NCBI GenBank assembly: GCA_002353825.1
Contig: DEKJ01000021.1
Coordinates: forward strand, 162,361-226,360
Direction: 5' to 3'
From: Prevotella sp. UBA2725
GTDB taxonomy: Bacteria > Bacteroidota > Bacteroidia > Bacteroidales > Bacteroidaceae
DNA length: 64,000 bases
Below, piece after piece: positions 51,606 through 61,810 of this stretch. Every line of letters starts with the position of its first letter. The stretch's first letter is position 1. A program made the translations under genes and the position numbers. The notes under the pieces are model-generated. The model searched no databases. It saw only the letters and a list, made by a program, of their open reading frames with translations, and was not told the DNA's origin.

Positions 51606-54600
51606 ATGAACAAAAGCAAGATTTTTAGTTACCTGTTCATCGGTCTGCTCGCAACAGGCGCTATGGGCACGGTTACCTCTTGTAAAGACTACGATGATGA
51701 CATCAGCAATCTGCAGAAGCAGATTGACGCTAATGCCGAGGCTATCAAGAATATTGAGGCCCTGATCAAGAGCGGTTCTGTCATCACGAACGTTGCTCAG
51801 GCAACTGATGGTGTTACTGTTACTCTGAGTGATGGTAACAAGTTCACAATTAAGAATGGTGCCAAAGGTGACAAAGGTGACGCTGGCACTCCTGGTACTG
51901 TGTGGACTATCGGCGACGATGGCTTCTGGTATAAGGATGGCGTCAAGACATCTTATTATGCTCTCGGCACAAAGGGCGACAAGGGTGACAAAGGTGACAC
52001 TGGCGCTACAGGTGCTCAGGGCGAAAAAGGCGACAAGGGAGACAAAGGCGACAAGGGAGATGCTGGTACAAGCACAACTTCGAAGGTTCGCTACTATGTT
52101 CCTAACGCTGAGACAGGTTGCTTCGACCTCTATGAGGATGGTGTGAAGATTCAAGAGACAACTATTAGCTGGAAGTCTGCTGAGGCTAATGTCATTACTG
52201 CAGCTATGGATAAGGAGAACCTTACCCTTACAGGTGTGTCTGGCATCGCTGGTGGTACAGTTACGATTTCTCTGAATGGTACACTGAAGAGTTTGGTCTT
52301 CATGCCGAAGAACTACCTTGATGGTATTGAGACTCTTATCTATCCTTATTTGACAGGAAATACCCTGAAGGATGGTGCAGTTTCAGCTACAACGAACTAT
52401 CAGGGTAAGAAGGTCACAGGTCTTGACGACTACAAGGAAGTTGAGGGTGCCTTCAACTATGGACCTGCAGTTGGTTATGACTACCACATGAATCCTTCTA
52501 ATAGTAATGTGAAGGCTTCAGATCTTCTTGGCTTCAACGTACTTGAGCCTGAGGTTGTTTATACAAAGACTCGTGCAGCTGCTGATAAGCTTGGTGTCTC
52601 TGTCGTTAAGGCTAATGATGACAAGTATGTGTTCAGCAGTGAGAATGGTATCCTGCATGCAGGTATGCAGATTGCTCATCCTGAGCTCCTTGCTGAGTAT
52701 CCTACAAACCAGACCTATCAGAAGGCTAACACAGTTGCTTTGCAGGTTAACTCTAAGGATCTGCAGGGCGGTGATGCTGTCATCACTTCTGACTATGCAC
52801 TCCTCCAGCCGCAGAAGGCTAAGGTAGAGGCTATCTACTGGGCTAAGAAGCCTATGTATGCAAAGGCTGGTAAGGATAATACCATTGAGGGCGATATCGA
52901 CCTTGGAAGTCATGGTAAGAAGATTGATGTCTTCGATACTCCTGAGGCAGCATTGGCAAACGCTAACGGTGCAGCTCTTGAGCTTTACTATGAGAATGGC
53001 TCTACACTTAACATCAAGAACTATCTCGGAATTCATGCACTTCGTCAGAATGTAACATCTGATGCAGATCACAAGTTTGTAGCAGAGAGTTGGAGTGCAG
53101 CTAACGGTGATGAAAAGGAGTTTGGCTTGACTTATCACTTCAAACTCGTTGACTATGCTGTTGATGGCAATACTACCCGTGATAGCCGTTTTGCTAAGTG
53201 GTCTGATGGAACACAGGCTGGCATTGCAACTACTGATGGTGTCCTCGTTGCTCAGAACCTGAAGGCTGATGGTAAGACTCCTGATACTGACGCAACTGCC
53301 AAGACTGCTATCGATCGTGAGCCGTTGGTTCAGGTGACTGTTACAAACAAGGCTGGTAAGGTGGTTCTTGATGGTTATATCCTCATCCACATTACTTCTA
53401 CTCCTCCTGTGGTTCCAGATAATAAGACTGTCTCTTATGAGACTATCGATCACAGCAAGACATTCGATCTTTGTAATGATGTTACTTTGCTGACTACATG
53501 GGGTCAGTTCAATGACATTGTTCTGAAGAATGGTCTTGATAACCTTACTAAGAAAGACTTCGACAAGCAGTACACTGCTGACCTTCTGACTGAGACGCTG
53601 GCTAATCCTATTTCTCAGGTTTCTGGTACAGAAATGAAGCAGTTCAAGGAGGCATCTGCAAAGGGTGATGGTACCGAAGCTACGACTTATCCTGATAAGA
53701 TCGGTAAGATCTACTATTATGGTGAGAATGATGGTACTACAAACCATGTCTTCTACTGGGTTATCTCTAACACGGATGCTGAGAAGCTGACGAAGGGTAT
53801 GAAGCCGGGTGAGACAAAGGATGTTGTAAGATATGTACGTTTCTTCGCAACACAGAATACGGATGGTTCTTACAAGGCTAGTGCTAAGTATCCTTTTGTT
53901 TACATCAAACTTGTTACCACTCTGACGCGTGAGGCTATGCCTACGACAACGTTCGCTCAGAAGATTGATAACTATTGGTTCGATGCAACATCGGGCGCAG
54001 ACAACGGAACAAATGCAATTGTTCTTGATGTTCTTGAGCCTCGCGATGGTGGCAACATCAATGCATTCTCTCGTGTGATTAACCATACTCTTGTCGGCAA
54101 TGCTCCTAAGACTGCTGGTAAGTACTTCGTTACACCTACACATACTTCTGTTACTGGTCAGAATGGTGTTGTTTACACAATCAGTGGCGAAAGCGATAAG
54201 TTGGTGGATAAGTATGATAACACAGAGTTGACATATGCTGATGCTACATATAATAACACTGTTAACACTTATGCTATTGATGCAACAAAGGGTGTATTCA
54301 CTAACAATGCTATTTATGCAACACCTGCTAATGGTACTGCTGTTATGATCGCTACCCTTAACCAGACAACTGGTGAACTTACGCTTCTCAATAATGCGAC
54401 AACGAAGATTGTTTTGAATGCTGTTGGTTACGAAGCTAACCATGCTAACATCAACAAGGAGCTCCGTGCTTGGATCGGTTTCGTTGGTGAGAATGGTTGT
54501 GGATTGGCTACACAGGTTGCTGAGGCTCCATTCCTTGCAAGCTGGCAGCGTCCTATCAATCTTAATGAGGTTGCCGGTCAGACTATCCTCGATGCTAAGA

Positions 54601-55082
54601 CTAATGGTAACTACATTTATCTGGCTGATATCTTGTCGTTCTTCGACTGGCGTAATGTTGCTTTCGATATGAAGGGCAACAACACATGGTTCATGAACTT
54701 CTATGGTATCAAGGCAATCACGGTTGATGTAACTCCTGGTAAGGTCTATACTAACATGAATGGTGGTGATATCACCAAGACCACTCTTGAAAGCATTACT
54801 ACTAAGGCTCGCCTTTACACTGAGGGTACATCTGGCAAGGCTGCTGGTTCTCATAAGTTCATATTTAAGACTGAATTCACTTCTCTGAATGCTGAATCTA
54901 AGAATGCTGAGGCTCAGAAGTACATTGAGGATCATAAGAGTGAGTTTGGTTACATTTACTATGAGAACAATGGTGAGAATGTTGAGAACTTCAGCGTCAA
55001 GGTTCCTGTAACTGTCAGCTACACTTGGGGCGACTTCAAGACTTATGTAACCATCGCTATTAATCGTACTCAGAACAACTAA
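51606..55082 (+). CDS. Collagen-like surface lipoprotein (DUF4988/PL29-N-like start)
   Basis: 1158 aa. A lipoprotein signal ends at C26, followed by KDYDDDISNLQKQID: an acidic export motif of Bacteroidota surface lipoproteins and a short coiled coil, as in DUF4988/PL29 N-terminal modules. Gly-X-Y triplets come next (near residues 85-92 and 121-153, GDKGDKGDKGDAG-type). A long beta-rich region follows with no catalytic motif I recognise. It is probably a trimeric surface adhesin or glycan-binding protein. Codons are AT-richer than in flanking housekeeping genes. Two tandem promoters and a structured leader precede it, and a terminator follows. Confidence 0.8.
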   Translation: MNKSKIFSYLFIGLLATGAMGTVTSCKDYDDDISNLQKQIDANAEAIKNIEALIKSGSVITNVAQATDGVTVTLSDGNKFTIKNGAKGDKGDAGTPGTVWTIGDDGFWYKDGVKTSYYALGTKGDKGDKGDTGATGAQGEKGDKGDKGDKGDAGTSTTSKVRYYVPNAETGCFDLYEDGVKIQETTISWKSAEANVITAAMDKENLTLTGVSGIAGGTVTISLNGTLKSLVFMPKNYLDGIETLIYPYLTGNTLKDGAVSATTNYQGKKVTGLDDYKEVEGAFNYGPAVGYDYHMNPSNSNVKASDLLGFNVLEPEVVYTKTRAAADKLGVSVVKANDDKYVFSSENGILHAGMQIAHPELLAEYPTNQTYQKANTVALQVNSKDLQGGDAVITSDYALLQPQKAKVEAIYWAKKPMYAKAGKDNTIEGDIDLGSHGKKIDVFDTPEAALANANGAALELYYENGSTLNIKNYLGIHALRQNVTSDADHKFVAESWSAANGDEKEFGLTYHFKLVDYAVDGNTTRDSRFAKWSDGTQAGIATTDGVLVAQNLKADGKTPDTDATAKTAIDREPLVQVTVTNKAGKVVLDGYILIHITSTPPVVPDNKTVSYETIDHSKTFDLCNDVTLLTTWGQFNDIVLKNGLDNLTKKDFDKQYTADLLTETLANPISQVSGTEMKQFKEASAKGDGTEATTYPDKIGKIYYYGENDGTTNHVFYWVISNTDAEKLTKGMKPGETKDVVRYVRFFATQNTDGSYKASAKYPFVYIKLVTTLTREAMPTTTFAQKIDNYWFDATSGADNGTNAIVLDVLEPRDGGNINAFSRVINHTLVGNAPKTAGKYFVTPTHTSVTGQNGVVYTISGESDKLVDKYDNTELTYADATYNNTVNTYAIDATKGVFTNNAIYATPANGTAVMIATLNQTTGELTLLNNATTKIVLNAVGYEANHANINKELRAWIGFVGENGCGLATQVAEAPFLASWQRPINLNEVAGQTILDAKTNGNYIYLADILSFFDWRNVAFDMKGNNTWFMNFYGIKAITVDVTPGKVYTNMNGGDITKTTLESITTKARLYTEGTSGKAAGSHKFIFKTEFTSLNAESKNAEAQKYIEDHKSEFGYIYYENNGENVENFSVKVPVTVSYTWGDFKTYVTIAINRTQNN

Positions 55083-55115
55083 TTACAAATTAGGTTAGTT
55101 CTAAGATATTCTGTG

Positions 55116-55147
55116 AAGGGTGTGCCGCACATACGGTGCACCCTTTT
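55116..55147 (+). terminator. Terminator of the collagen-like lipoprotein gene
   Basis: AAGGGTGTGCCG (55116-55127) pairs with CGGTGCACCCTT (55134-55145) with one mismatch and is followed by TTTTTA. Confidence 0.9.
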
Positions 55148-55172
55148 TTACAATAATTATTAAGTGAGAATA

Positions 55173-55691
55173 ATGAAAAAGAATCTTTTTCTTTTTATTT
55201 CTTTGCTTGTTGTAGCACTTTGTTTCTCGTCCTGTAACTCTTGTGGTAATAAGAAGGACGAAGAGAATCGTGATGAGCAGGTAGCTGAGTTTCGCAGCAC
55301 TTTGAATCATGAGGATACTACGCAGATGCTTAAACTCTGCGATGATGCGATGGAACAGCTTAAACATCGCAATTATAGTGCTGTTCTTTCAAGTCTCTAT
55401 GAATATAATGATTCTACAAAGGAAGTAAAGCCTTTAAGTGCTGCTACTGCAAAGAAATATACTACGATGTTTCATATGTTTCCAGTACTTGACTACCATC
55501 GTCTTTATTATAGCTTTCAGCTTGAGGGATGCAATGATGTGAAGTATAAAGTGACTTGGGCTACTGCTGAGCAAGCTGGTACTAAAGAACCGGCTACTAC
55601 AGCTTTCATGTTCAATCCAGTAAAGGTTGACGGTACATGGAAACTTTGTGTTAAAACAGCAAATGAAGAGATAGACCAAACTCTGAGATAA
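55173..55691 (+). CDS. Lipoprotein of unknown function
   Basis: A 172-aa protein starting MKKNLFLFISLLVVALCFSS with cysteine clusters CFSSCNSC at the lipid-attachment region, then a polar KKDEENRDEQ spacer. The mature domain has an early amphipathic helix (DTTQMLKLCDDAMEQLKHRN) and a beta-rich half that ends in VDGTWKLCVKTANEEI, an arrangement similar to small NTF2-like envelope proteins. The ATG at 55173 is chosen over a GTG three codons earlier. It lies after a terminator, so it probably has its own promoter. Confidence 0.7.
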   Translation: MKKNLFLFISLLVVALCFSSCNSCGNKKDEENRDEQVAEFRSTLNHEDTTQMLKLCDDAMEQLKHRNYSAVLSSLYEYNDSTKEVKPLSAATAKKYTTMFHMFPVLDYHRLYYSFQLEGCNDVKYKVTWATAEQAGTKEPATTAFMFNPVKVDGTWKLCVKTANEEIDQTLR

Positions 55692-55744
55692 TAAGATAGA
55701 CTTTGGGTAGATTTGTTCTGCCCAAGTCTTTTAAAATCTTCTTT

Positions 55745-58567
55745 ATGAAAAAATATTTATCTTTACTTTCCTTGGTCATATGTTTGTCGGTGTCTGCACA
55801 GGTTAATAAATCTGTGACCTTTAACTTTAATGACCTTACGTCTTTTACGACTTCTCCAAAGCTTACTCCGAATAAAGACAATCTGGGTAGTGTCAATGTA
55901 ACTAAAACCATTTTTACTAAAGACGACATTCAGTTAAGCTTTGAATCGGTTGGTGGTGAGATAGGAGCACAATTTAATACAGTAATTAATAACAATGTTA
56001 CCACCTATCATTTAACGTTAGGTGATCGAACACATTTTATCATTTCTGGTTTGAATGGTGCTAATTTGCAGCGTATTTCTTACCCGGATACAGATATTTC
56101 TGGAGATCTATATCTTGTGGAAAATCAGCCGGGCACTTTTGATTCATCTTTGCATTATTGGGCTAGTGGCTCCAGTAATGTTTCTAAAGTAATCTTTCAA
56201 AGTTCCGGGGGTAGTGAGCCAGACTTCCAAAGTCTTACAGTAAATTATACTGTTCCTTCTGATGTCCTCAAACCTGTTTCCTTCAGTATTAATGATGGAA
56301 GCAGTGTTCCTTATTTTAAGGAATTGAAAATGACATTTGATCGTTCTTTGTCACTTGTTTCAGCAGCAGGTATTTCCCTTTCTAATGGGAATACAGTTTC
56401 TGCTGTTGTTAATGGGCCTGAGCTAACGCTATCTGTTCCTGATACTATTAAAACAGATGGTTCTTATACGATAAAGGTGCCGGCAAAGTGCTTAAAGGCA
56501 TCCGATGGATATGAGAATGCTGCTTTGTCTTTTACTTTCAAGGTAAATACACCAAAGAATACGCTTTTACCAGAAAGTGTTTCACCTGCTGATAGTTCTG
56601 AAGTAGCTAAGCTCGGTTTCCCGACCTTGACTTTCAATCGTCCGATTAAGGTTGCTAAACTTAAAGGAACCCTTACAAAGGTTGGAGATTCTGATCCATG
56701 GGCGAACGATCTTTCTTTTATCAAAGATGGTAACAAGAATGTTATTATTAAATCCGATGCTACCATTGAAGATAGTATCTCTGATAAAGGTGTCTTTGTT
56801 ATTACTATCCCAGAAGGAGCGATTACTGATGGGACTGGAACACATTATAATCCTGTCTTAAAATTGACTTACTATGTAGGTGGTGAGAAAAATCCAAATA
56901 AGAATGATAAGCCACAGCCGGAACCAACTGTAGAAGACTCTCCGATGATGAAGGCTGCTAAAGCGTTTCTTAAAGATGAGCGTATCGATAAGGCAGGTTA
57001 TCCTTCTAAGAAGAGTGATGAATATCAGGCTCTCTTGAAACTTACTACGGACGCAATCGGTAGTTCTAAATCTGATACCTTGAAGGTTGATTCAGCTTTG
57101 GGTGTTGCGATGGGTAAGCTCTATAAGTCGACTAATATTGTACTTCCAGTTTCTGGTAAGTATTATAAGATCTATGGACAGAATGCTGCCGGTAAGAAGA
57201 TTTATCTTGGCTTCTCCAAGGGCGCGATTACTCTAACAGATGAGTCTTCTGCGGCTTCTTTCGAATCTGAGGTTAAGGGGAAGGCTATCGCGTTTAAGAC
57301 TAATGATGGCAAGTATCTGCAGGTCCTTAATTCTAACACCGATTACGATGGTATTACCAAGGAGCATGTCTCTGATACCTATACATCTTCTGATAGTCTA
57401 AACATATCTAAGTTAGAGGTTGAAAAGATTGATTCAACCACTACTTTTGGCTTAGTTACGATGTTTGGAACGCTTGGTAAAGGTATAGAGGACACTAAAT
57501 CTTCTTACTCGATGATTCGATATGATAACGAAACCATACCTACAACGAATACGGAAAAGGTTTTGTTTGACGAGAAGTTATCTACTGCTTTTGGATTTGA
57601 AGAGACTGACAAGCAAGAAAATCCTTCTGATACGATCGCTGTTAAAACAGAGCTAAAGTTAGAATCTGATACTATCAAACAAAGTACAGATCAACTCGTT
57701 ATTTCATTGGAAAAGGTAGATGGGGTAAAGCGAAATGAGTCTATTTCTCCGATTATCCTTGACAAGGACAAGAATGTGTTCATGAATAGTGTTACTATAT
57801 ATGAATCAACTGAGAAAAATTCATTCGTTGTTGTTCCTACAGATTGTAAGACGGAAGGTACTTATTATATAGTTTTACCAGAGGGCTTGTTTACATACAC
57901 TTTCAATGGTAAAGTAGTGAAGAACTTAGCAGATACGTTAAAGTTCGTAGTCGGCACATCATCTAAGCCGGAGGATAGCAGTGAGTTCTCTTACATAGCT
58001 GCTTATCCCCAACTTAGTGTGCTTAATTCTGGATCGGAATTTGATAGCAACTATGCCATCAAGGATTCAGATTTGAACGATATTATCTTTACCTATGATA
58101 AGAGTGATATTTCAGGTCTTGTTCCCGATGAGAAAGTAACTGTTAATCTGTATAAGGCTAAGGATGAGATGTCTGCAGAACTTATTACAACTGGACATTT
58201 CGAGAAGGCTACAACATCAGACCCTTCGGTTTATGCTCTGAAGCTTGTTTGGAAAGATGAGATAAAAGAGAACTCTCTCGAAGAATCTGTTTATGCAATA
58301 ACGTATCCGGATGCTGCCTTTGGTGACGCTAACTTCGGAAAATATTTAGCAGATCCTGCTTCTGTCAAGAAGAGTGATTGCAAGGTTAACAAAGCTGACC
58401 ATTGGTATTTCTCTGTAAGTAACGCTATCGTTGCAGGCATCAATAATATCCGGAAGAACAGCAATGCTCCGAAGGTTATCTATGACTTGCAGGGCCGTCG
58501 TGTTGAGCGTGTCACGAAGACTGGTATCTATATCGTGAATGGAAAGAAAATGGTGATCTGGAAGTAA
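55745..58567 (+). CDS. Large secreted protein with bacterial Ig-like domains and C-terminal sorting-like tail
   Basis: 940 aa. A signal peptide (MKKYLSLLSLVICLSVSAQ) leads into a beta-rich domain and two SbsA/Big-like Ig repeats (about residues 175-270, PVSFSINDGSSVPYFKELKM, and 275-385). A lectin-like or RICIN-like middle (KYYKIYGQNAAGKKIYLGFS) and another Ig-like region follow. The C-terminus reads IYDLQGRRVERVTKTGIYIV and then NGKKMVIWK, the same tail type seen in the fragment ending at 22417. It is probably surface-exposed or secreted. AT-rich codon use resembles the collagen-like gene. No enzymatic motif is seen. Confidence 0.78.
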   Translation: MKKYLSLLSLVICLSVSAQVNKSVTFNFNDLTSFTTSPKLTPNKDNLGSVNVTKTIFTKDDIQLSFESVGGEIGAQFNTVINNNVTTYHLTLGDRTHFIISGLNGANLQRISYPDTDISGDLYLVENQPGTFDSSLHYWASGSSNVSKVIFQSSGGSEPDFQSLTVNYTVPSDVLKPVSFSINDGSSVPYFKELKMTFDRSLSLVSAAGISLSNGNTVSAVVNGPELTLSVPDTIKTDGSYTIKVPAKCLKASDGYENAALSFTFKVNTPKNTLLPESVSPADSSEVAKLGFPTLTFNRPIKVAKLKGTLTKVGDSDPWANDLSFIKDGNKNVIIKSDATIEDSISDKGVFVITIPEGAITDGTGTHYNPVLKLTYYVGGEKNPNKNDKPQPEPTVEDSPMMKAAKAFLKDERIDKAGYPSKKSDEYQALLKLTTDAIGSSKSDTLKVDSALGVAMGKLYKSTNIVLPVSGKYYKIYGQNAAGKKIYLGFSKGAITLTDESSAASFESEVKGKAIAFKTNDGKYLQVLNSNTDYDGITKEHVSDTYTSSDSLNISKLEVEKIDSTTTFGLVTMFGTLGKGIEDTKSSYSMIRYDNETIPTTNTEKVLFDEKLSTAFGFEETDKQENPSDTIAVKTELKLESDTIKQSTDQLVISLEKVDGVKRNESISPIILDKDKNVFMNSVTIYESTEKNSFVVVPTDCKTEGTYYIVLPEGLFTYTFNGKVVKNLADTLKFVVGTSSKPEDSSEFSYIAAYPQLSVLNSGSEFDSNYAIKDSDLNDIIFTYDKSDISGLVPDEKVTVNLYKAKDEMSAELITTGHFEKATTSDPSVYALKLVWKDEIKENSLEESVYAITYPDAAFGDANFGKYLADPASVKKSDCKVNKADHWYFSVSNAIVAGINNIRKNSNAPKVIYDLQGRRVERVTKTGIYIVNGKKMVIWK

Positions 58568-58594
58568 CCATTACTTTCTTGATCTGTTAGTAAG

Positions 58595-58622
58595 AGGGTG
58601 CGTCAAGCGATTGGCGCACCCT
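58595..58622 (+). terminator. Hairpin after the large secreted protein gene
   Basis: AGGGTGCG (58595-58602) pairs with CGCACCCT (58615-58622) around a 12-nt loop; TGTTCGCTTT follows. Confidence 0.75.
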
Positions 58623-58677
58623 TGTTCGCTTTAGTATTGATGTTTGTCTAATAACACAAAAAATAAGGCCTTAATCC

Positions 58678-58708
58678 TTTGCAATATGCGATATTCTTCG
58701 TAAATTTG
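58678..58708 (+). promoter_or_regulatory. Promoter of the Rpn-family gene
   Basis: TTTG (58678-58681), 19 nt, TAAATTTG (58701-58708), giving a short leader before the ATG at 58744. Confidence 0.8.
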
Positions 58709-58743
58709 CCTCGAAAGCATTGTTCACTTTAAAAGCGGATGCT

Positions 58744-59580
58744 ATGGGTAGGTTTATCAATCCTTTTACGGATATAGGTTTTAAGCGCATTTTTGGGCAG
58801 GAGGTTTCTAAGCCTTTGCTTCTTGATTTCCTTAACAACCTTTTGAAAGGTGAGAAGGTCATTACAAATCTGACCTTCTTGGATAAAGAACAGCCTGCAG
58901 CATATAAAGATGACCGTTCCCTTATCTACGATGTCTTTTGTGAAACAGACGAAGGGGAACGGATTATCGTTGAAATGCAGAACCGCGAACATCCTCACTT
59001 CGCTGATCGTTGTATCTATTATGCTTCTCAGGCAATCTCAAGGCAAGGTGAGAAGGGTGCGAGTTGGGGCTATCGTATCAATGCTGTCTACATGATTGCA
59101 TTCATCAATTTCTTCATGGATGAATTGGATGAACGCTTTCGCACGGATGTAGAGTTAGTTGAGAGGCAGTCAGGAAAGGTGTTCTCCGACAAGGAGCGAT
59201 TCATCTTCCTTCAACTGCCTTGCTTTAAGAAAGAGGCTGAAGATTGTGACAATGATTTTGAACGTTGGATTTATGTATTAAAGAATATGGAGACATTAGA
59301 TAGAATGCCGTGGGCAGCAAAGAATTCCGTTTTCCGCCGGTTGGCTGAGATAGGTGAGGTGAGCAATATGACGAAGGACGAGCGTGAGAAATACGACTCT
59401 GCTCTCCGCCATTATCGTGACACTCTCGTCGTTATGCAAGGGGCTGCAGATAAAGGTCGCGCTGAAGGACGTGCAGAAGCCAACCGCTCTGTTGCTCGTA
59501 ACCTTAAAGCTATGGGGATGTCTCCTGCAGAGATTGCTAAGGCTACAGGGTTAAGTCTTAAAGAAATTGCCAAGCTATAA
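58744..59580 (+). CDS. Rpn-family PD-(D/E)XK nuclease (transposase-like protein)
   Basis: A 278-aa protein starting MGRFINPFTDIGFKRIFGQE. The PD-(D/E)XK core is readable as SLIYDVFCETDEGERIIVEMQ: an Asp, then Glu-x-Gln on the next strand. Rpn proteins are DNA endonucleases that promote RecA-independent recombination. The C-terminus has a small helix-turn-helix (MGMSPAEIAKATGLSLKEIA). A TTG 8 codons upstream is an alternative start. There are no terminal repeats, so it does not look like part of an intact mobile element. Confidence 0.88.
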   Translation: MGRFINPFTDIGFKRIFGQEVSKPLLLDFLNNLLKGEKVITNLTFLDKEQPAAYKDDRSLIYDVFCETDEGERIIVEMQNREHPHFADRCIYYASQAISRQGEKGASWGYRINAVYMIAFINFFMDELDERFRTDVELVERQSGKVFSDKERFIFLQLPCFKKEAEDCDNDFERWIYVLKNMETLDRMPWAAKNSVFRRLAEIGEVSNMTKDEREKYDSALRHYRDTLVVMQGAADKGRAEGRAEANRSVARNLKAMGMSPAEIAKATGLSLKEIAKL

Positions 59581-59700
59581 GATTGCCTGCGCCTAAAGGT
59601 GTGACTATGATTTTTACAATCTGTGCAATCTGTGGTTTGAGGGCTAACCACAGACTTTAGGATTATCACAGATTATCTTTGTGGCTCAATAGAAAACAAA
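59581..59700. repeat. AATCTGTG / CACAGATT imperfect repeats
   Basis: CAATCTGTG occurs twice near 59619-59637, and CACAGA recurs inverted near 59649-59673. They surround GGTTTGAGGGCTAACC, forming an imperfect stem. No coding frame is visible. Confidence 0.45.
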
Positions 59701-59740
59701 GCACGGTCAATGCATGATTTGTCATCAGCATTGACCGTGC
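59701..59740. terminator. Bidirectional terminator between the rpn-like and pepO genes
   Basis: A 13-bp perfect stem GCACGGTCAATGC/GCATTGACCGTGC (59701-59713, 59728-59740) has T-rich sequence on both outer sides, so it can serve both convergent genes. Confidence 0.85.
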
Positions 59741-59785
59741 TTATTTTGTGTCCTTCGCGTCCTTTGTGGACAGTGTTTTTCGTGG

Positions 59786-61810
59786 TTACCAGATGTGTGC
59801 GCGCTTGTTCTTCGGCACGAACATCTTGTCGCCCTTCTTCACGTTGAAAGCGGTGTACCAAGCGTCGATCATCGGCAGGGCGCCATTGACGCGGGCGTAG
59901 TTAGGAGAGTGGACATCAACGGTGAGGAGATACTTGACGAGCTCGTCGGTCATGTTCGAAGCCCATACGCGGCCCCAGGCGAGGAAGAAACGCTGTTCGG
60001 GTGTGAAGCCATCTTTGACGGGCAGCGGGTTCTTCTTCAGGGAGTTCTGCAGAGCACGGAAAGCGATGTTCAGACCACCGTTGTCACCGATGTTCTCACC
60101 GAGTGTCTGCTTACCATTGACCTTCACGCCAGGCAGTACCTCGAAGCTTGAGAACCAGTCGGCGAGCACCTTCGTGCGGGCATCGAAGTTCTTCTTGTCC
60201 TGTGCTGTCCACCAGTTGTGCTGGTTGCCGTATTTGTCGAACTGAGCACCCTGGTCGTCGAAGCCGTGGCTCATCTCGTGACCGATGACACCACCGATAG
60301 CACCGTAATTGGCTGCATCGTCGGCTGTCGGGTCAAAGAAAGGCGGCTGAAGGATGGCTGCAGGGAAGCAGATCTCGTTGGTTGTGGGGTTATAATAGGC
60401 GTTGATGGTCTGCGGTGTCATGCCCCATTCCGTCTTGTCCACTTTCTTGTTGACATGCTTGGCGATCTCATCGTCGGTAGCCCAGCGGGAGATCTTCTGA
60501 AGGTTCTCATAGAGTGACAGACTGTCGTTGACCTGCAGGCCGCTGTAGTCCTTCCATTTGTCGGGATAGCCAATCTTGATGATGAAGTTGGAGAGTTTAT
60601 CCTTAGCTTGAGCCTTCGTAGCGGCACTCATCCATGTTGCCTCGTCAATACGCTGACTGAGCGCTGTCTGAAGGTTATGCACGAGCTCGAGCATACGTTC
60701 CTTGCTTGATGCGGGGAAATACTTGTCTACATAGAGCTTGCCGATAGCCTCACCGAGCGTGCCACTCACGAGGTTCACGGCACGCTTCCAGCGCGGACGG
60801 TCCTGCTTGACACCTGTCAGCACCTGGCTCAGGGCAAACTCCGTCTTGCGGAACTCATCGCTCAACTGGCCTGTGGCACCACTGATGACCTTTGCCTCAG
60901 CATAAGTTTTGAGATCCTCGAGCGGCGTGTCAGCGAGGATCTTCTCCACCTCGTGGATAGGCTCGGGCTGACCGACATCAATGTAGTCGAAAGCGGGGAA
61001 GCCGGAGGCGAGGAAGACGTTGCCCCAGTCGATACCGGGGAAGTCGTTGACAAGCTGGTTGTAGGACATCTTGTGATAGTTGGCATCGATGTCGCGCAGT
61101 TTCACCTGGTCGTAGCTCACCTTAGCGATACGGGTCTCAATGGCGAGCACAGCCTCCATCTTCTTCTGAGCCGTTGCCTCGTCAGCGCCTGTGAGCATAA
61201 AGAGTTTCTTCAGATACTGCTTGTAAGCCTCGAGCACACGCTTGTTCTGCGGATCGTCAGAGACGTAGTAGTCGCGCTCACCAAGTCCGAGTCCACCCTG
61301 GCCGATACCTACGAGGTTCCATTCAGCATCTTTCTGGTCGGCGCCGACACCGATGTCGAACATCGTCGTACCCTCACCGTTGCGGTCGAGCTGGGCGCAC
61401 ACGAGCTGATACTCCTTGCGGTTCTTGATGGCGGCAATCTTGTCGAGTGTCGGCTTAATAGGAGCCCAGCCCTCGCGGTTGAGGCGCACGGAGTCCATCA
61501 TGAGGTTGTAGAGAGAACCGATCTTCTGTCCCAATGAGCCTTTCTGCTGCGGCTTCGAAGCATATTCGAGGATGATACCCTGGATACGTTTCTGGTTCAG
61601 TTCCTGCAGGTCTACGAAGGCACCGTTCTCAGCGTGCTCCGCATCAAGAGGATGAGATTTGAGCCATCCGCCGGCGGCATAGTGATAGAAGTCGTTGCCG
61701 GGCTTGATGCTCGTGTCGAGGTTCTTCAGGTCTATGCCCGAAGAGAGGTTGGTCTGCGCAAAGGCACCGAGGGCACAGAACGCAAGTCCCAAGAGAAATG
61801 TTCTTTTCAT
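59786..61810 (-). CDS. pepO: M13-family metallopeptidase (PepO/neprilysin type)
   Basis: A 674-aa exported zinc peptidase. A signal peptide (MKRTFLLGLAFCALGAFAQ) is followed by the M13 N-terminal lobe. The zinc site HEMSH covers residues 511-515 in VIGHEMSHGFDDQG, the third ligand lies in ENIGDNGG, and NAYYNPTTNEICFPA precedes the zinc site as in neprilysin. It degrades peptides in the periplasm. A TAATTTTG box (61849-61842, minus strand) is a -7 candidate. Confidence 0.94.
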   Translation of the reverse strand: MKRTFLLGLAFCALGAFAQTNLSSGIDLKNLDTSIKPGNDFYHYAAGGWLKSHPLDAEHAENGAFVDLQELNQKRIQGIILEYASKPQQKGSLGQKIGSLYNLMMDSVRLNREGWAPIKPTLDKIAAIKNRKEYQLVCAQLDRNGEGTTMFDIGVGADQKDAEWNLVGIGQGGLGLGERDYYVSDDPQNKRVLEAYKQYLKKLFMLTGADEATAQKKMEAVLAIETRIAKVSYDQVKLRDIDANYHKMSYNQLVNDFPGIDWGNVFLASGFPAFDYIDVGQPEPIHEVEKILADTPLEDLKTYAEAKVISGATGQLSDEFRKTEFALSQVLTGVKQDRPRWKRAVNLVSGTLGEAIGKLYVDKYFPASSKERMLELVHNLQTALSQRIDEATWMSAATKAQAKDKLSNFIIKIGYPDKWKDYSGLQVNDSLSLYENLQKISRWATDDEIAKHVNKKVDKTEWGMTPQTINAYYNPTTNEICFPAAILQPPFFDPTADDAANYGAIGGVIGHEMSHGFDDQGAQFDKYGNQHNWWTAQDKKNFDARTKVLADWFSSFEVLPGVKVNGKQTLGENIGDNGGLNIAFRALQNSLKKNPLPVKDGFTPEQRFFLAWGRVWASNMTDELVKYLLTVDVHSPNYARVNGALPMIDAWYTAFNVKKGDKMFVPKNKRAHIW

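Noticed and set aside
52518..54935. 805-aa antisense frame opposite the collagen-like gene
   Set aside because: It is a reflection of the repetitive codon use of the sense gene: rich in Ile/Ser/Leu with no domain.
58744..59580. Rpn-family gene as a complete insertion sequence
   Set aside because: No terminal inverted repeats or target duplications flank it; it has its own promoter and terminator.
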